Source: Rhea pennata
Lineage: Eukaryota; Chordata; Aves; Rheiformes; Rheidae
Assembly (NCBI RefSeq): GCF_028389875.1
Contig: NC_084678.1
Coordinates: forward strand, 18,134,899-18,198,898
Length of the DNA stretch: 64,000 nucleotides
Reading direction: 5' to 3'
The notes below the pieces were generated by a model. The model was not told where the DNA came from, made no database searches, and worked only from the letters and a program-made list of their open reading frames with translations. Position numbers and translations under genes: made by a program. Positions 29,101 to 39,959 of this stretch are shown piece after piece (within the stretch, counting starts at the first letter, position 1; every line of letters begins with the position of its first letter).

Positions 29101-31621
29101 CAAGTCCAAAATCTCCAGGGGTATTTTCAACATTTATGACAAATCAAGCTACTCTCAATCTTGCTTCTCCACAGTCTTTCCTGAAGCATGGCACTTTCAG
29201 ATGGTACAGAAATCTAAACATCAAAAACTCAAAGAACTGTTACAAGGAAAATCCAGACACTTCCTGAGAGCTCCAAAGTTGTACAAACTGAGGAAACACA
29301 TGCACTGCTGCTACATGGATACAGTTCATTACTTTAAGGGAGAAAATTATTTCCTTTCCTCTTCCCCTTTTCACTGTGTGGGGCACCTAAGTCCCCACAA
29401 CATCTTACTACTGCGAGAAACACTTAGACAAGGAAAAGACAAGGGAACAAAATCTGAAGTTTCATGTTCCTATCCTAAATTGGAGCTATTGTTTAATAAT
29501 AATAATAAAAAGAATTCTATACACATAAAATAGCCAATGGATGAATGTTTGTTTGCACAGAGGGGACAAAGGCAATAATGTATCTGTTACTGCAGCTGCT
29601 TCAATTTGAACCAAAGCAAAAACAGATGAGGAGCCAGATGACACCCACAAAAAGCTTTAAAAGAATTGAGCCTTTTATGAACAAACACCACAGAACTCAA
29701 GTACAACCTTTAGCAGAGACAGCAATCTTCCTTCCTTCTCTGTGGCATCAGTCAAAGAGCTCAAAGCTGCACTCTCAGTACCTCAGATAACAAGAACCAA
29801 TCCTAAAAAACTGGTGCTGTCGCTAGGACTACTCACGCTGCCTTGTCTTTTCTCAAATCTCTACAGAGGCAACTCATCAATATGCCTCAAAAACAATCAG
29901 AACACTTGCCTGCAGCAATACAAATTATGAATTGTAGCCAGGGAAAAAAAAAAAAAAAAAAAAAAAAACTACAATACCAAACAAAAATTTCTGAACTTCC
30001 AGCTACCTGCTAGAAGGCATTTGGAAGGAAGTTCAGTAGAAGATTGATTTGCCCCTCCTCCCAGCTTTCCATCATTCTCTGCCACATCTATGGTAATAGT
30101 GAATGAAATTTAGTCTTAGATACCAGACTTGCACATTAAGAGTTCTAAAACAAGCTGATGAACCACTTTTGAACAGAACAGAAGAGCAGCAGATATTGGG
30201 AGATGGCAGAGAAGGATTTTAAACCTTGACAGACTTTAACATACATTCCACTTTCGCAGCAAAAGACTACACATGGAAAAGTAAATATAAGGTTCACTGG
30301 CACCTTCATTAACTCAACAAAAAGAGCACTCCAGCTCTGGACACCAGTCTGGAGAAGCACAGAACCCCAGAGGGGACCTGAACAGAACGCGGAGGCTGCT
30401 GACTGCTCATGACTTTCAACAGAAGGCACAACAAGAGTTGCTAGGGTAATAAGGCTGTAAGCAGTCAACAACCTGCTACAATTCAACTGCACTGCCTCTG
30501 CCATCAAATGCATTCATTATATTAGCAAATTTATGGTAAATTATCTATACTGGCAGCAGAAATGTATAGATACCTGCACCAATATACAGGGATCCATCCC
30601 ACTACAAACTGTATTGAACCAAACCAAGCAACAAGAGGACAGTACAACTCATTGAAGTCAAACTGTATCTCATTATTTTCTGCTTTTCCCTTTGTTGTTT
30701 GATTTTTACAAATATTTCATTAAAAACAGCAATTTGTAATCATTGCACAGTCCTGAAATCTGCATTTCATGAGAATTAAAATAATCTCCCTTACTTCCTC
30801 ACAAGACAATTGAAAGAGATGTCTGAAAATAACTGAAGTTGGCTTTGTCCCCCTTAATTAACCACTGTAATCAGAAACCAGACACAGAGGATCTGGGCAA
30901 AGTCTTTCTGGGCAGAACAGCAGCAATATTTAATCATCAGTTTAGACCATCTGCAACTGTTTTGCAACAACACATAAAGTTTATGGATTCCTGAGGTTTG
31001 TATAAACTGCCAGGTGCTGGAATCTGTTTAATTGTGTTTTCTATTGCAAGAGGTTCCTTTTCCTATTCTGATTGGCACTTGGTGCAGAACTGGCAGCACA
31101 GTGCCTGAAATCTTCCAAGCCAAGTTTGGCACTAAGGGAGAACATCACCTTGATTAAGCAAGGGCACAGATTAAACATTTAGAGACAAATTTGAAACAAT
31201 GCAAGAGAAAAGCAATTATTGTGGTTTGTTCTGAGGAAAGCTGGGAAGAACAACTCATTTGCAGCAACAGATTAAAAATCAGACAGCTGAAGTGCACAAC
31301 ACCCATCATCTAGCCCACTCTTCTGACAGCAGTTGCCACCCCTGCAGCAAGGATGAATGAAGAAATCTTGAACCAGCATGCTTTTCAGTCTGATATAGGA
31401 AAGCATCCTGACCTCAAATCCAGTTAAACTTAAAACATCAGACAGAAAATTGGAGCAGTTCAGGAGCAGTTTTATGAGCTACTAAGTCATCCCTGTCTCA
31501 GAAGCAACAGCTCTGTCAGATGGGTAGAGCAGACAGCTTGGAGCAATACTTAATTCATCTATCTGATTTCATCCTGCCATGCACAAGTCAGAACCCTCTC
31601 CATAGGCACAGTCACAACAGG

Positions 31622-31653
<32 letters not shown>

Positions 31654-33818
31654 ATTATTTCAAACTTTATTTGTTCAGCAGAGAAGAAAGCACATTTCGA
31701 AAAGTTGTATTTTTGGTGTGAGGGCACCTGTTTTGCCTTTCTCTGTGACAGCAGTGGTAGATGCCTGACCCCTTACTAGGATGGAAGCAGGTAAAACCTA
31801 CAGTTTGTATCTTTAGGTTCTATATTTCAGTCATAAGTCCTTTCACAGAAGGAATTCTCATCTTTGCAAAATCATAGCTATTTATCTGTCTTCTGCGCCC
31901 TCCTCGATATATATTCACCCTTCTACCCAATTCTGCAGGTCTGAGTTCAATGATGCCAGAAATCCAGCACTTTTTCTGAAGCATTATCTAATCTACTGAC
32001 ACAAGAAACCATTTGTATTCAGTTGAGAGACCAGAAGAGCAGAAAGCCAATACAACATCTTCAAGAAGAGCTTCAATACTTGATTGAAAGGCGGAGAAAG
32101 TTTTGTTCCACAACTACAGAGTAAGTTCAGCAGCAGAACAAGATTTCTTTACCTCTAGCCTCCACAAAATAAAGCCTTACACTATGCTGTCATAAACAAT
32201 TACCACATCACAGTATAGAAAGCTCATGCAATGAAGGAGTGGAGCATCAAAAAGCATACAGAAGTCAAAGTGATCTCAGTTATTAAGTGAAGGTGTACGT
32301 TTCCTCCAGAGTGAAAGTGAATCATGAGGACTTTGCATTTTTCAGAACTAGAAAACCAAAAAGAATACATAAACTAGAAGCAGGCTAAAAAAAAAAAAAG
32401 AAATAAATTAGCTCAACATAGTTTTACTTTTCTACTCTTCAGGTATAAATTGCATCACAAAACCTCTTACGAACAGCATAATTAACAATAGCTGATTGTT
32501 ACAGACAAGACTAAAGAATTAAATGTACATAAGAAATGACTTCTCTAATTTGATACTAAAAATTGCAGGGAAAAATGAGTAGTAGAGAAATACAAAAGTA
32601 CAAGAAATCTTCTAAAAGCACCATTACACTGTCAGCGCTAGTCAAACAGATGAAAGATGTAAACAGACACGATCAGTGAGATGGACAGAGCAGTCCACAG
32701 AACTTTAAGGAAGGAAGAAAACGTTGTATTGAAGCTGAAGGAAGTAGGAATCTACTGAGTCTGCAAAGAATCATTATTCATACAACAATATTCCTGAGTA
32801 TTTTTTTCCTGTGGCATCAAATTAGAGAAATTTCTTAAAACCAAAATGTAATTTTCCCCATTTCCTATGGATCTCAAAACAACACATTCTAGAAATATAA
32901 ACATGTCTTGAACAATACGGTGCTTTTCTCACATCTAAATAGAACATGTGCAATGCTTCCACAGATTAACGCATACTTAAGGATGTCACAAGTAGTGAGA
33001 AAAGCTGTATAAAGAATCCTATAGTCTGAATTAAGAAGTAGATCTAGAAAGTAACTTCTCTTTTGAATTATTTACATGGTGGAGGTTTTGGAGTGCTTTT
33101 TCCTACCTACTGATTCAGCACAGAAAGGATATTGTTGCATTTTGTCTAGGAATGAAAGTACAAGTCAATGGTATTTGTGCATATGAATCACAGCAGAGGA
33201 ATTAAAACATTATTACAAATCACTTTTGTCATTCACTTATCCACAGGAGAACATTATAAATCTACTGCTGCGACAAGAAATGAGTGCTTTACCACAGCTA
33301 GTTACAAATTAGTCTCCAAATATTCAACGAAGAACGACCATATGCCAAGAGGAGGGAAAACATTCCTACAACAAAAGGAAAATTCTACGAGCAGGAGAAC
33401 TTTTGCGAAAGACTTGAACAAAAGTGAAATTAAACGGTTTTTAAGCAGGGGAGTGGAGGGGCCAGGCAGGCAGCAGAGCCGGCTGCCGCCGCGGGGCCGC
33501 GCGGAGCGGCGCCCCGGGCCCCGGGCGAGCTCGCAGCCGCCGCCCGCGCCCGGCCTGCCCCGCCGCTCCCGCCGCTCCCGCCGCACGGGGCGCGCCCGGC
33601 CTGCCGCCGCCGCCCCGCGGCCCGCCCCGCGGCCCGCCCGCCGCCTCCGCCGCGCACCGGGCCCGGCCGCCCGCGCAGGCCCCGCGCCGAGCCGGGCCGG
33701 GCCGAGCCGGGCCGCGCCGGGCCGGGCCGAGCCGAGCCGAGCCGAGCCGGGCCGGGCCGGGCCTGCCCCGCGGCGCGGCGCCGCGCACCTGGTAGCTGAG
33801 CAGCTCCCCCACGTCCAT
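1929..33818 (-). CDS. CTNNBL1: CTNNBL1, beta-catenin-like protein 1 (5' 11 coding exons; 3' end outside window)
   Basis: Nuclear ARM-like repeat protein that in mammals binds CDC5L and the Prp19 spliceosome complex and the deaminase AID. Coding exons on the minus strand, in order: 33789-33818, 25179-25367, 22545-22651, 21475-21614, 17258-17355, 14815-14908, 13789-13880, 10654-10726, 10276-10334, 9392-9540, 1929-2110. I set each boundary by GT/AG (AT/AC for intron 4) and by reading frame; the lengths sum to 1213 nt, i.e. 404 codons plus one base. The protein starts MDVGELLSYQ. Later exons carry long stretches nearly identical to the mammalian protein, e.g. MDVGELLSYQ, CTEAAQQGLMQWLLKRLK and FVDILGLRTIFPLFMKSP. 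The mammalian protein is about 563 residues, so roughly the last 160 (beyond the EKEHE segment) lie left of position 1; I see no further exon in 1-1928. Identification is by recalled family sequence, not by search. Confidence 0.96.
2815..2899. repeat. TA/CA/TG microsatellite-like tract
   Basis: Interrupted (TA)n and (CA)n with short TGTAC and GTGTC interruptions, inside CTNNBL1 intron 10. Simple sequence, not coding. Confidence 0.85.
6526..6567 (+). repeat. Interrupted poly(A)/(CAA)n tract
   Basis: A-rich run broken by C residues at regular spacing, in CTNNBL1 intron 10. No target-site duplication or retroposed gene is evident upstream. Confidence 0.85.
7747..7779 (+). repeat. 33-nt pure poly(A) tract
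   Basis: Uninterrupted A33 on the + strand (poly-T on the CTNNBL1 sense strand) in intron 10. I could not identify a SINE or processed pseudogene body next to it. Confidence 0.95.
10348..10392 (-). repeat. CTNNBL1: (TC)n/T-run microsatellite forming the polypyrimidine tract before CTNNBL1 exon 9
   Basis: On the + strand this is a run of A followed by about fifteen GA repeats. On the sense strand it reads (TC)n then poly-T then CTTTCCCTCCTGTCTAG, so the microsatellite sits directly upstream of the exon 9 acceptor at 10335-10336 and supplies its polypyrimidine tract. The host intron 8 is only 319 nt long. Confidence 0.9.
10488..10560 (+). repeat. Second GA-rich purine tract in CTNNBL1 intron 8
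   Basis: Imperfect GAGAGA/GAAAG purine tract, about 100 bp from the first one within the same 319-nt intron. Confidence 0.8.
12720..12880 (+). mobile_element. Possible old CR1-like LINE remnant
   Basis: The order of motifs (TTGCCACAGGATGC, then TTCAAAAGGCAATTAGATGA, then GACTCAGGAA) resembles the conserved 3' portion of sauropsid CR1-type elements as I remember it. Heavily decayed, no intact reading frame, and in CTNNBL1 intron 7. Needs a repeat-library match. Confidence 0.45.
15003..15050. repeat. Alternating TA/TG purine-pyrimidine tract
   Basis: Short alternating tract (ATACATATGTGTGCATGCGT and similar) in CTNNBL1 intron 5, simple sequence just upstream of exon 6. Confidence 0.75.
17356..21474 (-). 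other. CTNNBL1: U12-type AT-AC intron (CTNNBL1 intron 4)
   Basis: On the coding strand exon 4 ends ...AACACAG and the intron begins ATATCCTT (21474 down to 21467), the U12 5' splice-site consensus. Near the other end is TCCTTAAC (17372 down to 17365), the U12 branch-site consensus, about 10 nt before a terminal AC (17357-17356). No GT donor near exon 4 would keep the frame. Joining at these positions gives the codon G|AT (Asp) and the conserved sequence HDNT-DVSIAVVDLL. The intron is 4119 nt long and contains a decayed CR1 fragment in the opposite orientation to the gene. Confidence 0.95.
18590..19010 (+). mobile_element. Decayed CR1 LINE fragment (reverse-transcriptase 3' region)
   Basis: A string of motifs in the right order and spacing matches the well-known avian CR1 ORF2 3' region: TTCAACAAATGCAAAGG, CCTGCATCTGGGATGGAACA, TCCTGGTGGACAAGCTGAAT, AACTACATACGGCATTGCAT and, further on, CACCCATGTGGCAACATCTA and ACTAAGGTGGTCAGGGGGCT. 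The frame is broken by stops and indels, so it is inactive. It lies in the AT-AC intron of CTNNBL1, in opposite orientation to the gene. No full 5' end or typical 3' terminal repeat is visible. Confidence 0.85.
23331..23420 (+). repeat. A-rich/C-run low-complexity tract
   Basis: Two A-runs with GAAA interruptions around a run of ten C residues, in CTNNBL1 intron 2. The lysine/proline-rich open frames overlapping it are artefacts. Confidence 0.9.
25179..25367 (-). other. CTNNBL1: CTNNBL1 exon 2: bipartite nuclear localisation signal and acidic linker
   Basis: Exon 2 encodes residues 11-73. It opens PNRGTKRPRDEEEEEIKARR, two basic clusters (KRPR and KARRK) around an acidic run, matching the position of the bipartite NLS described for mammalian CTNNBL1. 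It ends in an uninterrupted run of six glutamates that continues across the exon 3 junction. This N-terminal part is the least conserved portion of the protein seen here. The exon starts after a CTTTAG acceptor and ends at a consensus GTAAGT donor; both flanking introns are phase 0. Confidence 0.9.
26147..26185 (+). repeat. 39-nt pure poly(A) tract
   Basis: Longest homopolymer in the window, in CTNNBL1 intron 1, again A on + (T on the gene's sense strand). Confidence 0.95.
27061..27130 (+). repeat. Two poly(A) tracts 25 bp apart
   Basis: A19 at 27061-27079 and A26 at 27105-27130, separated by a short unique sequence, in CTNNBL1 intron 1. Confidence 0.93.
29944..29968 (+). repeat. 25-nt poly(A) tract
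   Basis: Pure A25 in CTNNBL1 intron 1, same orientation as the other tracts. Confidence 0.93.
31622..31648 (+). repeat. 27-nt poly(A) tract
   Basis: Pure A27 in CTNNBL1 intron 1, same orientation as the other tracts. Confidence 0.93.
33690..33765. repeat. GC-rich pentamer repeat (GCCGG/GCCGA) in CTNNBL1 intron 1 start
   Basis: A short tandem array of the pentamers GCCGG and GCCGA, just downstream of the CTNNBL1 first coding exon in transcription direction. It is pure C/G-skewed low complexity and explains several spurious Arg/Pro/Ala-rich open frames. Confidence 0.85.
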
Positions 33819-34027
33819 GGCGGCCGCCGGGCAACCGCCGCCGACCGCGGGCTGCGCGACACCGCGCCGTAAGGCAGGGCGCGACGGGAAGCCGGGAGGG
33901 CGCCACTCCACCGCAAAGCGAGGCGGGGCGGTGGGGCTGGCTGCTGGAAAGTGAGAGCCGGGCGAGCGCCACACTGCCGCAAAGCAGCCGCGGCGTGCTC
34001 GCGGCGGCGGGGGGAGGTGCGGCTGCC

Positions 34028-34074
34028 GGAGGGCGGAGGGCGGAGGGCAGAGGGCGGAGGGCGGAGGGCGGAGG
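34028..34074 (+). repeat. GGGCGGA heptamer repeat with G-quadruplex potential upstream of CTNNBL1
   Basis: About seven tandem copies of a 7-nt unit (GGGCGGA, one copy GGGCAGA) on the + strand. It contains many GGG runs separated by 4-nt loops, satisfying the simple G-quadruplex pattern. It lies about 210-260 bp upstream of the CTNNBL1 start codon, on the strand that is template for CTNNBL1. Confidence 0.8.
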
Positions 34075-34420
34075 TCAGCGCAGCCATGGCGCGGCGCGGC
34101 CCGGCCGGCCCCGGGGCGGGGGCAGGCGCTGCCCAGCGGGGAGCGGCCGAGGGCCTGGTTCACGGGGCGCCTCGCGCCCTCGGGGGCCGTTTGTACCCGC
34201 AGCTGCGGCCCCCCGTAGGCTGCTGCCCGCCGGGCGGGCGCGGGCCGAGCTGCGCCCCCGCGGGGGCGGCGGGGCGGCGGGCGCGCTCGCCCTGCTCGCG
34301 CGCGCTCAGGCGCCCATCGGGAGCAGGCGGCACCTTTGGGGTTGGGTTCTGGCAGATGCACGCCTGGCAGCTGCGCTGCAGCAAGCACCAGATCAATAAA
34401 CGTCCACGTGCGTCACCGAC

Positions 34421-37400
34421 ACAGGGCGGATGCCTCTCGTACGGCTCCCGCTTCCCTAAGATCAGGACTCGACCACTGGAGTGAAAAACCAAGCACGCGA
34501 GCTAGCCCCGTCGAGTATCTGCCCGCAGGAGAGCTGCGGCGCAAGCGGTGCCAACGCCGGGGCTCGTCGCTGCGGAGCGGAGGCGCTCACCGGCAGTCGC
34601 TTCTGTTGACACTGCTGCTGTAACCGTTTGCAAATCCTACCCAGGGCTGAGACAGGCTAGGAAACGTGGAAGGCTTTAGCCAACGTTTTTTGACAACACC
34701 TTTCTATTTATACACAGCGTCATTAACTACTGTCACCTTGAAAACAGGCCAATATCTGAGCACGGAATCCAGCAGGAGGGGATGTGACAATCCCTCTGTT
34801 TACCAGGGTTGTGACAAATAGTTTTGTAATTCAACAAAATGCAAAGCTATGGATAGATGCATTTTTCAGTTTAACAAATATGAATAATTAAGAAAGAGTC
34901 AACTTGGCACAAATCTTATTGAATATATTTCAACTATTCTTTAAAAAACAGCTTTGAGCTAAATGATTTTTCATAACAATGATTGTAGCTATTACACAGT
35001 TATCTCAGTAGGAGTCTGGTTTGAGAATACTCATGAAATTAAAAGTATATATAATGTTTTCAAAGAAAGAAGTCCATAGCGTCCCCTGTGGTTTCAATAA
35101 AATATAGGAGATATCAGTCATGACGAAATTAACTCAACAAATCTGCATTTTAAAGACAAGATAAATAGAGGATAATTATTGGATCATCTGGCTTTCTTTT
35201 ATTGAGTATACAAATAATTCACCAGCTGTGAAACCAAAACATTCACAAGTCATTCTAGGAGTATTGACATATACTTGTGAATATAATACAGTTATTGGAA
35301 AGCCTGACAAGTGATGGTGATAAATAAGACATAAGCAGTTGTAAAATAAATAAAGTGCAGAAGGAGATAAGAACTGACCCTCAATCTACAGACAGAAGCT
35401 TCATAAACCCAGCAGATGTAAAAACATCAGACATGATACTTCTGCTGTTCTAACATTTCTTCTCTCCTTTCCATTCCCTTGCCTTTGTTCTTGCTGAATG
35501 ATGTTATCTTCCTAAAATTGTTTTTCCTTTCACTCTTCAATAGCACTTTGAACATACATTTTACTCATGCTTCTCAAAGCGATAGATGCATACAAATAAA
35601 CTGAACTTTGCAGCTTCAGTGTGAGGCAGGTAACATCAAGCTACAATATTGCAAAGAAAAAAAAATCCCATTAGCTTTGGAAGTAAAAGGGACACTTCAG
35701 AGGGCAGTGGAACGGTTCAGAAGACGCAGAATCGGGACCTCAGTGTGCAGTGTTGGCAGATGGGGAGAGTAAGTCATAGGAAAACTAAGCTGCCAACTCA
35801 TAAACTGCAAATAGCACCTTTAATAGCAGTTTTATTTGTGTAGACTTGCTGGCTTCAGAGTACTTTACACGTAGTAATTCACTGCTGAGTAAAAAGCAGC
35901 TATTTGCTTTGCAGCTCTAGCAATGGAGACGAAAGTCCGGCCGTGGGAATGGCAGCGGAGGAGTTGGGACTCCACAGGCTGCCTAATCCGGGCAGAATTT
36001 GTTGGGCTGTCATTCAGCCCTCAGCGTGGAAGGCTCTCAGCGCCAGGAGCTGTCTTTGGCTGTAGCACCTTTAGCGGAAGGGTGTGGTTGGTACTAAACT
36101 AGGGAGGAGGCAGAGCCAGTCAGAGGTGACCTGTTAACCAAATTTCCCTCTGAAGGAAATAGCTGAACATAGTGTCAAATGGCAACACCTCAGCTCCTGT
36201 CAGACTTGATGGATTCAAGAGGCATTTGACAGCCAGGACTGGGGTTTACACGGAAACACCTCGGAATGCCGTGGTACGCCAGGAAAAGAGTCAGTGGCTC
36301 ATCACCATCAGGGCTTGGTGTCAAAAGGATACTTAACAAGCCAGTGGTTCAGGGGAGACAAGGGTATCGAGCAAGGTCACATTCCTCGCTCCTGCTTGGC
36401 ACTAATATTGTGTCTCTGAAGAGAAAAACATGAGCTCGTAGGGCTTGTGCAGCTCCACAACAAAACTGAGTTTTTGCTGACTGCACCAGTCCACAGAGTC
36501 TGCGAATAAAGACTGGGAAACTCTGTCCAGTACTGGAGAGGAGGAAGACAGGCTGCAAAAGAGAATTAGTCTTCAATTTGGGGGGAAAAAAATGGCACGA
36601 CCCAAGTAAGTCTTACAATGCCTCAATAACTCCCAGCTGAAGCTTCACCTAAGAAAGCAAATGAATAGAAAATAGTAAATCAGCTAGTTCATTTCCTCAG
36701 CAGTACTGTGCAGGCCAGTGAGAATATTCAGAAAAACATAAAGTCATGAATTTGAGAAGTGGCAGCTGCATTTACCAACCTAAATAAAATTTGATAAGCA
36801 GAAATCTACAGCCGCATGGGGAAGGCACAAATCTTCCGGTGCTATTTCTCACTGCCTCGACGGCTGGAAAGCCAGCAGATGTACAGACTGCCGGCGGTGC
36901 GTCTGAGAGAGCAAACTGATCGCGAGAGCACAAGGCACTGAGGGGAACCAACGTAAAACAAAACCCGAGCGCCGACGTCTCGCGCCACGGGCGCCGTGTA
37001 GGGAGGGCAGCGGAGGCAGCGGGGCGCCGGCTGCGGCACGGCTCGTCGGCTGGGCGTCCCGCGGGCGCGCCGAGCCGTCCCGGCCGCGGGAACGGCCGGC
37101 TCCTGCGCCCCGGCTCCCCAGGCCGCCTCTGAAACCTCTCTCTGTCTCCGTACAGCTCCCAGAAGTAACCTGCAAAGCCTTTCCTTCTGCTTCTGTTTTC
37201 TTGCCTTGAGCTCCTAGTGCTGTCAGCCCGCGGTGCTGGGTGAAACAGAGAGGCAGAAAGCAAAACCACAAAGCATGGCACAATGCAACTGTCATTGAAA
37301 CAACTGTCAGCAGCCACGGGCTCCTTTTGGACTTATTCCCGTCTCCATGCTCTGCCTGGCCTTATAACACTCCAAAACAACCTTATTGCTGTCCAGGAAA

Positions 37401-39190
37401 CCCAATTCTCTCCAAGCAGCTGCAGGGCAAGATTCAATAACAGAGTGTTTTTATCCAATAAAGGGAGTTGGAGCACAGGGACAAAATATTGAATTAAAAG
37501 CAAAAACAGAAGCAAAATCAAGTATTAAAAAAAAACCCTCAAGTTTTTCTTCTGAGGCTGGAGAAAATGAAAGGCTGGAGAAAAGCAGAATGTCCTCAGT
37601 GCTGGGTTCTGAATGGGGCCCAGTGGCAGCCTCTCCTAGGGAGTGGTTAAACATGCTGCAAAGCTGCAGGGAGGGGCTGGAAAATTCAGAAGGACTGAAG
37701 CAACAACCTGTTATTTTGTTTGGTCATGAGAGCAAACACCCACAGAGGAGACCTGGACCCACACCCAGCAGAGGCACCAATCCTCCAGCAGAGGCTAGAG
37801 CATCTCCTGTCGCCCCGCAGGGCTCTGCATACCGACTGCTCAGGCAGAACCTGGATGCCAGGACACGTGAGGTCTGGGGGGAAGGAAGAGAAAGCTGCCA
37901 CTTCCCAGACACCACAGAAGCGAGGGAGGGAGGGTTCTGCTGCAAACAAAACCCCTCTGTGTCCTGGCACTGCCTGTCCCATCCTTCTCCGTGAGCAGCA
38001 GCGCGGCAGAGCTGTGCAGGGCTCGGCAGAGAGCATCCCCAGCGTGCAGCAGGCATCTCCCCTCTTGCTCCAGCAAATGCCACTTACGCATCCAAGCATA
38101 TTTCAGCTGCAAGGGGAGAGCACCAGCAGGTGCCGGTGATTCACGCTGCGCTGCCCCACCCAGATCCTCCTCCCATTCCCAGGCCTTTCCTGGATGCCCG
38201 TTCTTCACAGCAAGGCTCTTTGGCTGGAGCTACAGAGAGGGGAGTGGGGCTGGGAGGTGCACCAAGCCCACAACTTTCAGTCATCCATCACCAGCCCCCC
38301 ATGAGTGACGCTATGACAAGCTCCTCCGGCTCGCTCCCAGCCAGTGCCCACGTCTCCGTCATCCCAGGCCTTATATGCAGCCAGCAGCGGAGCGATTTTT
38401 CAGAGCCCCTGAGAGTGCTGCTGGAGCAGTGCTGCTCTTCCAGGCTGAATTAGGGCTGCCCCCCGCTCCATGCACTGGGGACATCTCCAAGGCTTTGCAC
38501 ATCAGGTTCCTGCAGCCACAGGGCTCACCTGGCCAGAAAGGGTGAGAGCTACTCTTACATGCAAATCACAGCACTTCAGGCACTAGCTTCTTTGGGGCCA
38601 TCCCCAGGGCTCCAGGATGGATGTCGCAATGTAGCCAAAACCTGGCCTTTTCTCACCTTTTTGCACTGACCTTTCACTTCCTGGCACACCTGCAGGGTGC
38701 AAACCCCTCCAGGGCACGTACACTATATCCTATTTTCCCCCTTCATCCGAGATGTCACCATTGCTTGCACAGGGAGCATCGGACACGACAAAGCCAGCAC
38801 TGTGCAACCTGCAGCCGGGGGCACGAGACCCCCTTGCAGGGCCCCACGCGTGCAAGGGCCAAAGCGGCCGCGTGAAACCCGAGAGCAACCTCCCCTTGGC
38901 ACAGATCGGTGCCGGTCGGCTGCTCGAAGCCTCGTGCTTCGAGCTCACCGCACGGTCTCTGCGCCGGGTCTGGCTCCGGGGACAGGTTCGAAAGAGCCCG
39001 CGGCACGGCCTGGACCACCCCGGGAGCTGCCGTTCGGGGGAGATCCCAGCCCTCGCCGGATCGCTTCCCGTCGGAGCAGCGGGCCCGCGGTTAAGAAAAC
39101 AGCAGTTCTCCTGCTCAGCTCTGCAGGGGCCGGGGAGGTACTCAGCACCGCTGCTGGGGGGTCGGGGGCCGCCGGAGCATGAGCGCGCTC
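34421..39190. other. Intergenic region right of CTNNBL1, no gene supported
   Basis: From about 34.6 to 36.8 kb the sequence is AT-rich and featureless. A small CpG-rich patch occurs at about 36.95-37.15 kb. From 37.3 to 39.2 kb GC content rises. The open frame 37386-37994 (202 codons, +) shows no recognisable domain, splice structure or promoter, and I do not call it a gene. A TATA-like TTATATGCAG occurs near 38,370 with no supported start codon context. Confidence 0.6.
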
Positions 39191-39625
39191 GGGAGGAGAA
39201 TCCCTTTTTAATTTTATTCCTAGTTCAGTTTTCAATCCAGATGCCTCAAGATCTAATTCCGAATAAATAATTGTACTGAGTAACCCAGGTCCCCCAGTGA
39301 TTAACTAAACACACTGAGGCTCGCTGAAATTGAATTAGTGGTGTGCACTCAGCCGTTATTACCCTCCCTGCACCATGAATATTAATGAGGGGTTATTAAG
39401 AAATGTAAATGATGCCTCAGGGGGTTAGGAGCAAAGGGGGGTGCAGGGCGGTGCGGGTTGATATGACAAACCATTAGGAAAACAGCCTGATTGAAGCCAC
39501 TTTTTAATTATGTCAGATCTTGCTCTTTCTTGGGTGCCCTAGTGTTTCCGGATGCTTTCGTTTTTATTAAAATGAGAAAAAGGGAACAAGTCATAACTGG
39601 AATGTAAAATTAGCGTTTGCAAAGC
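39190..39625. promoter_or_regulatory. AT-rich island 1, candidate conserved non-coding element
   Basis: An island of AT-rich, complex sequence in a CpG-rich neighbourhood, with homeodomain-type TAAT cores (ATGAATATTAATGAGG, TTTTTAATTATGTCAG) and no usable reading frame. Composition and motif content resemble developmental enhancers. Conservation has not been tested. Confidence 0.4.
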
Positions 39626-39959
39626 GGAAAATCTGCAGGCACCCGGCGGGCCCCGGCGGCGCGCGGGGCACGTCCGCGGCGCGGGGGCCGTTCCCGCGGC
39701 CCGGCGAGGCGGCGCCGGACGGAGAGGGCATCGGCGCCGCCGCCCGCCCCCGCGCGCCCGCCGCCCCGCGCGGTCCCCGCCGGGCTCCCGAGCGCCGCCC
39801 GCAGCTCCGGAGCTGCCGCCCGCCTCCTCCCCGCGCTCTCCGGGGGAAGGCGCTGGTTGCTGCCCCCGGCCCACGGCGTGCGGCCGGGGGCTCGAGCCCG
39901 GCGCCGCCAGGGAGCCAGCGCGGCCCCCGCCAGCCCCCGCCGCAGCCCCTTCCCTCCCG

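Larger units (their letters stand above)
25368..33788 (-). other. CTNNBL1: CTNNBL1 intron 1 (8.4 kb), no coding gene seen
   Basis: AT-rich intronic sequence carrying four poly(A) stretches and no recognisable coding exon on either strand. The only longer open frame (30145-30513, minus) shows no domain I can name. Composition turns GC-rich at the promoter end, from about 33,440. Confidence 0.7.
33440..34420. promoter_or_regulatory. CTNNBL1: CpG island spanning the CTNNBL1 first exon and promoter
   Basis: Composition changes abruptly near 33,440 from AT-rich intron to dense CpG sequence, which continues to about 34,420 with a tail to about 34,620. The CTNNBL1 start codon (33816-33818 on +) lies inside. 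I see no TATA box near it, as usual for a housekeeping CpG-island promoter. Long open frames on both strands here are a by-product of GC content. A divergent transcript towards the right is possible, but nothing in the sequence establishes one. Confidence 0.8.

Noticed and set aside
30145-30513. 122-codon minus-strand frame in CTNNBL1 intron 1
   Set aside because: No domain, no homology I recognise, no splice or promoter context.
33168-34484. Arg/Pro/Ala-rich frames on both strands at the CTNNBL1 promoter
   Set aside because: Shadow frames of a CpG island and simple repeats; only the ten-codon CTNNBL1 exon 1 is supported.
37386-37994. 202-codon plus-strand frame
   Set aside because: No recognised domain, signal or splice structure, and overlapping frames of similar length exist; left as intergenic.
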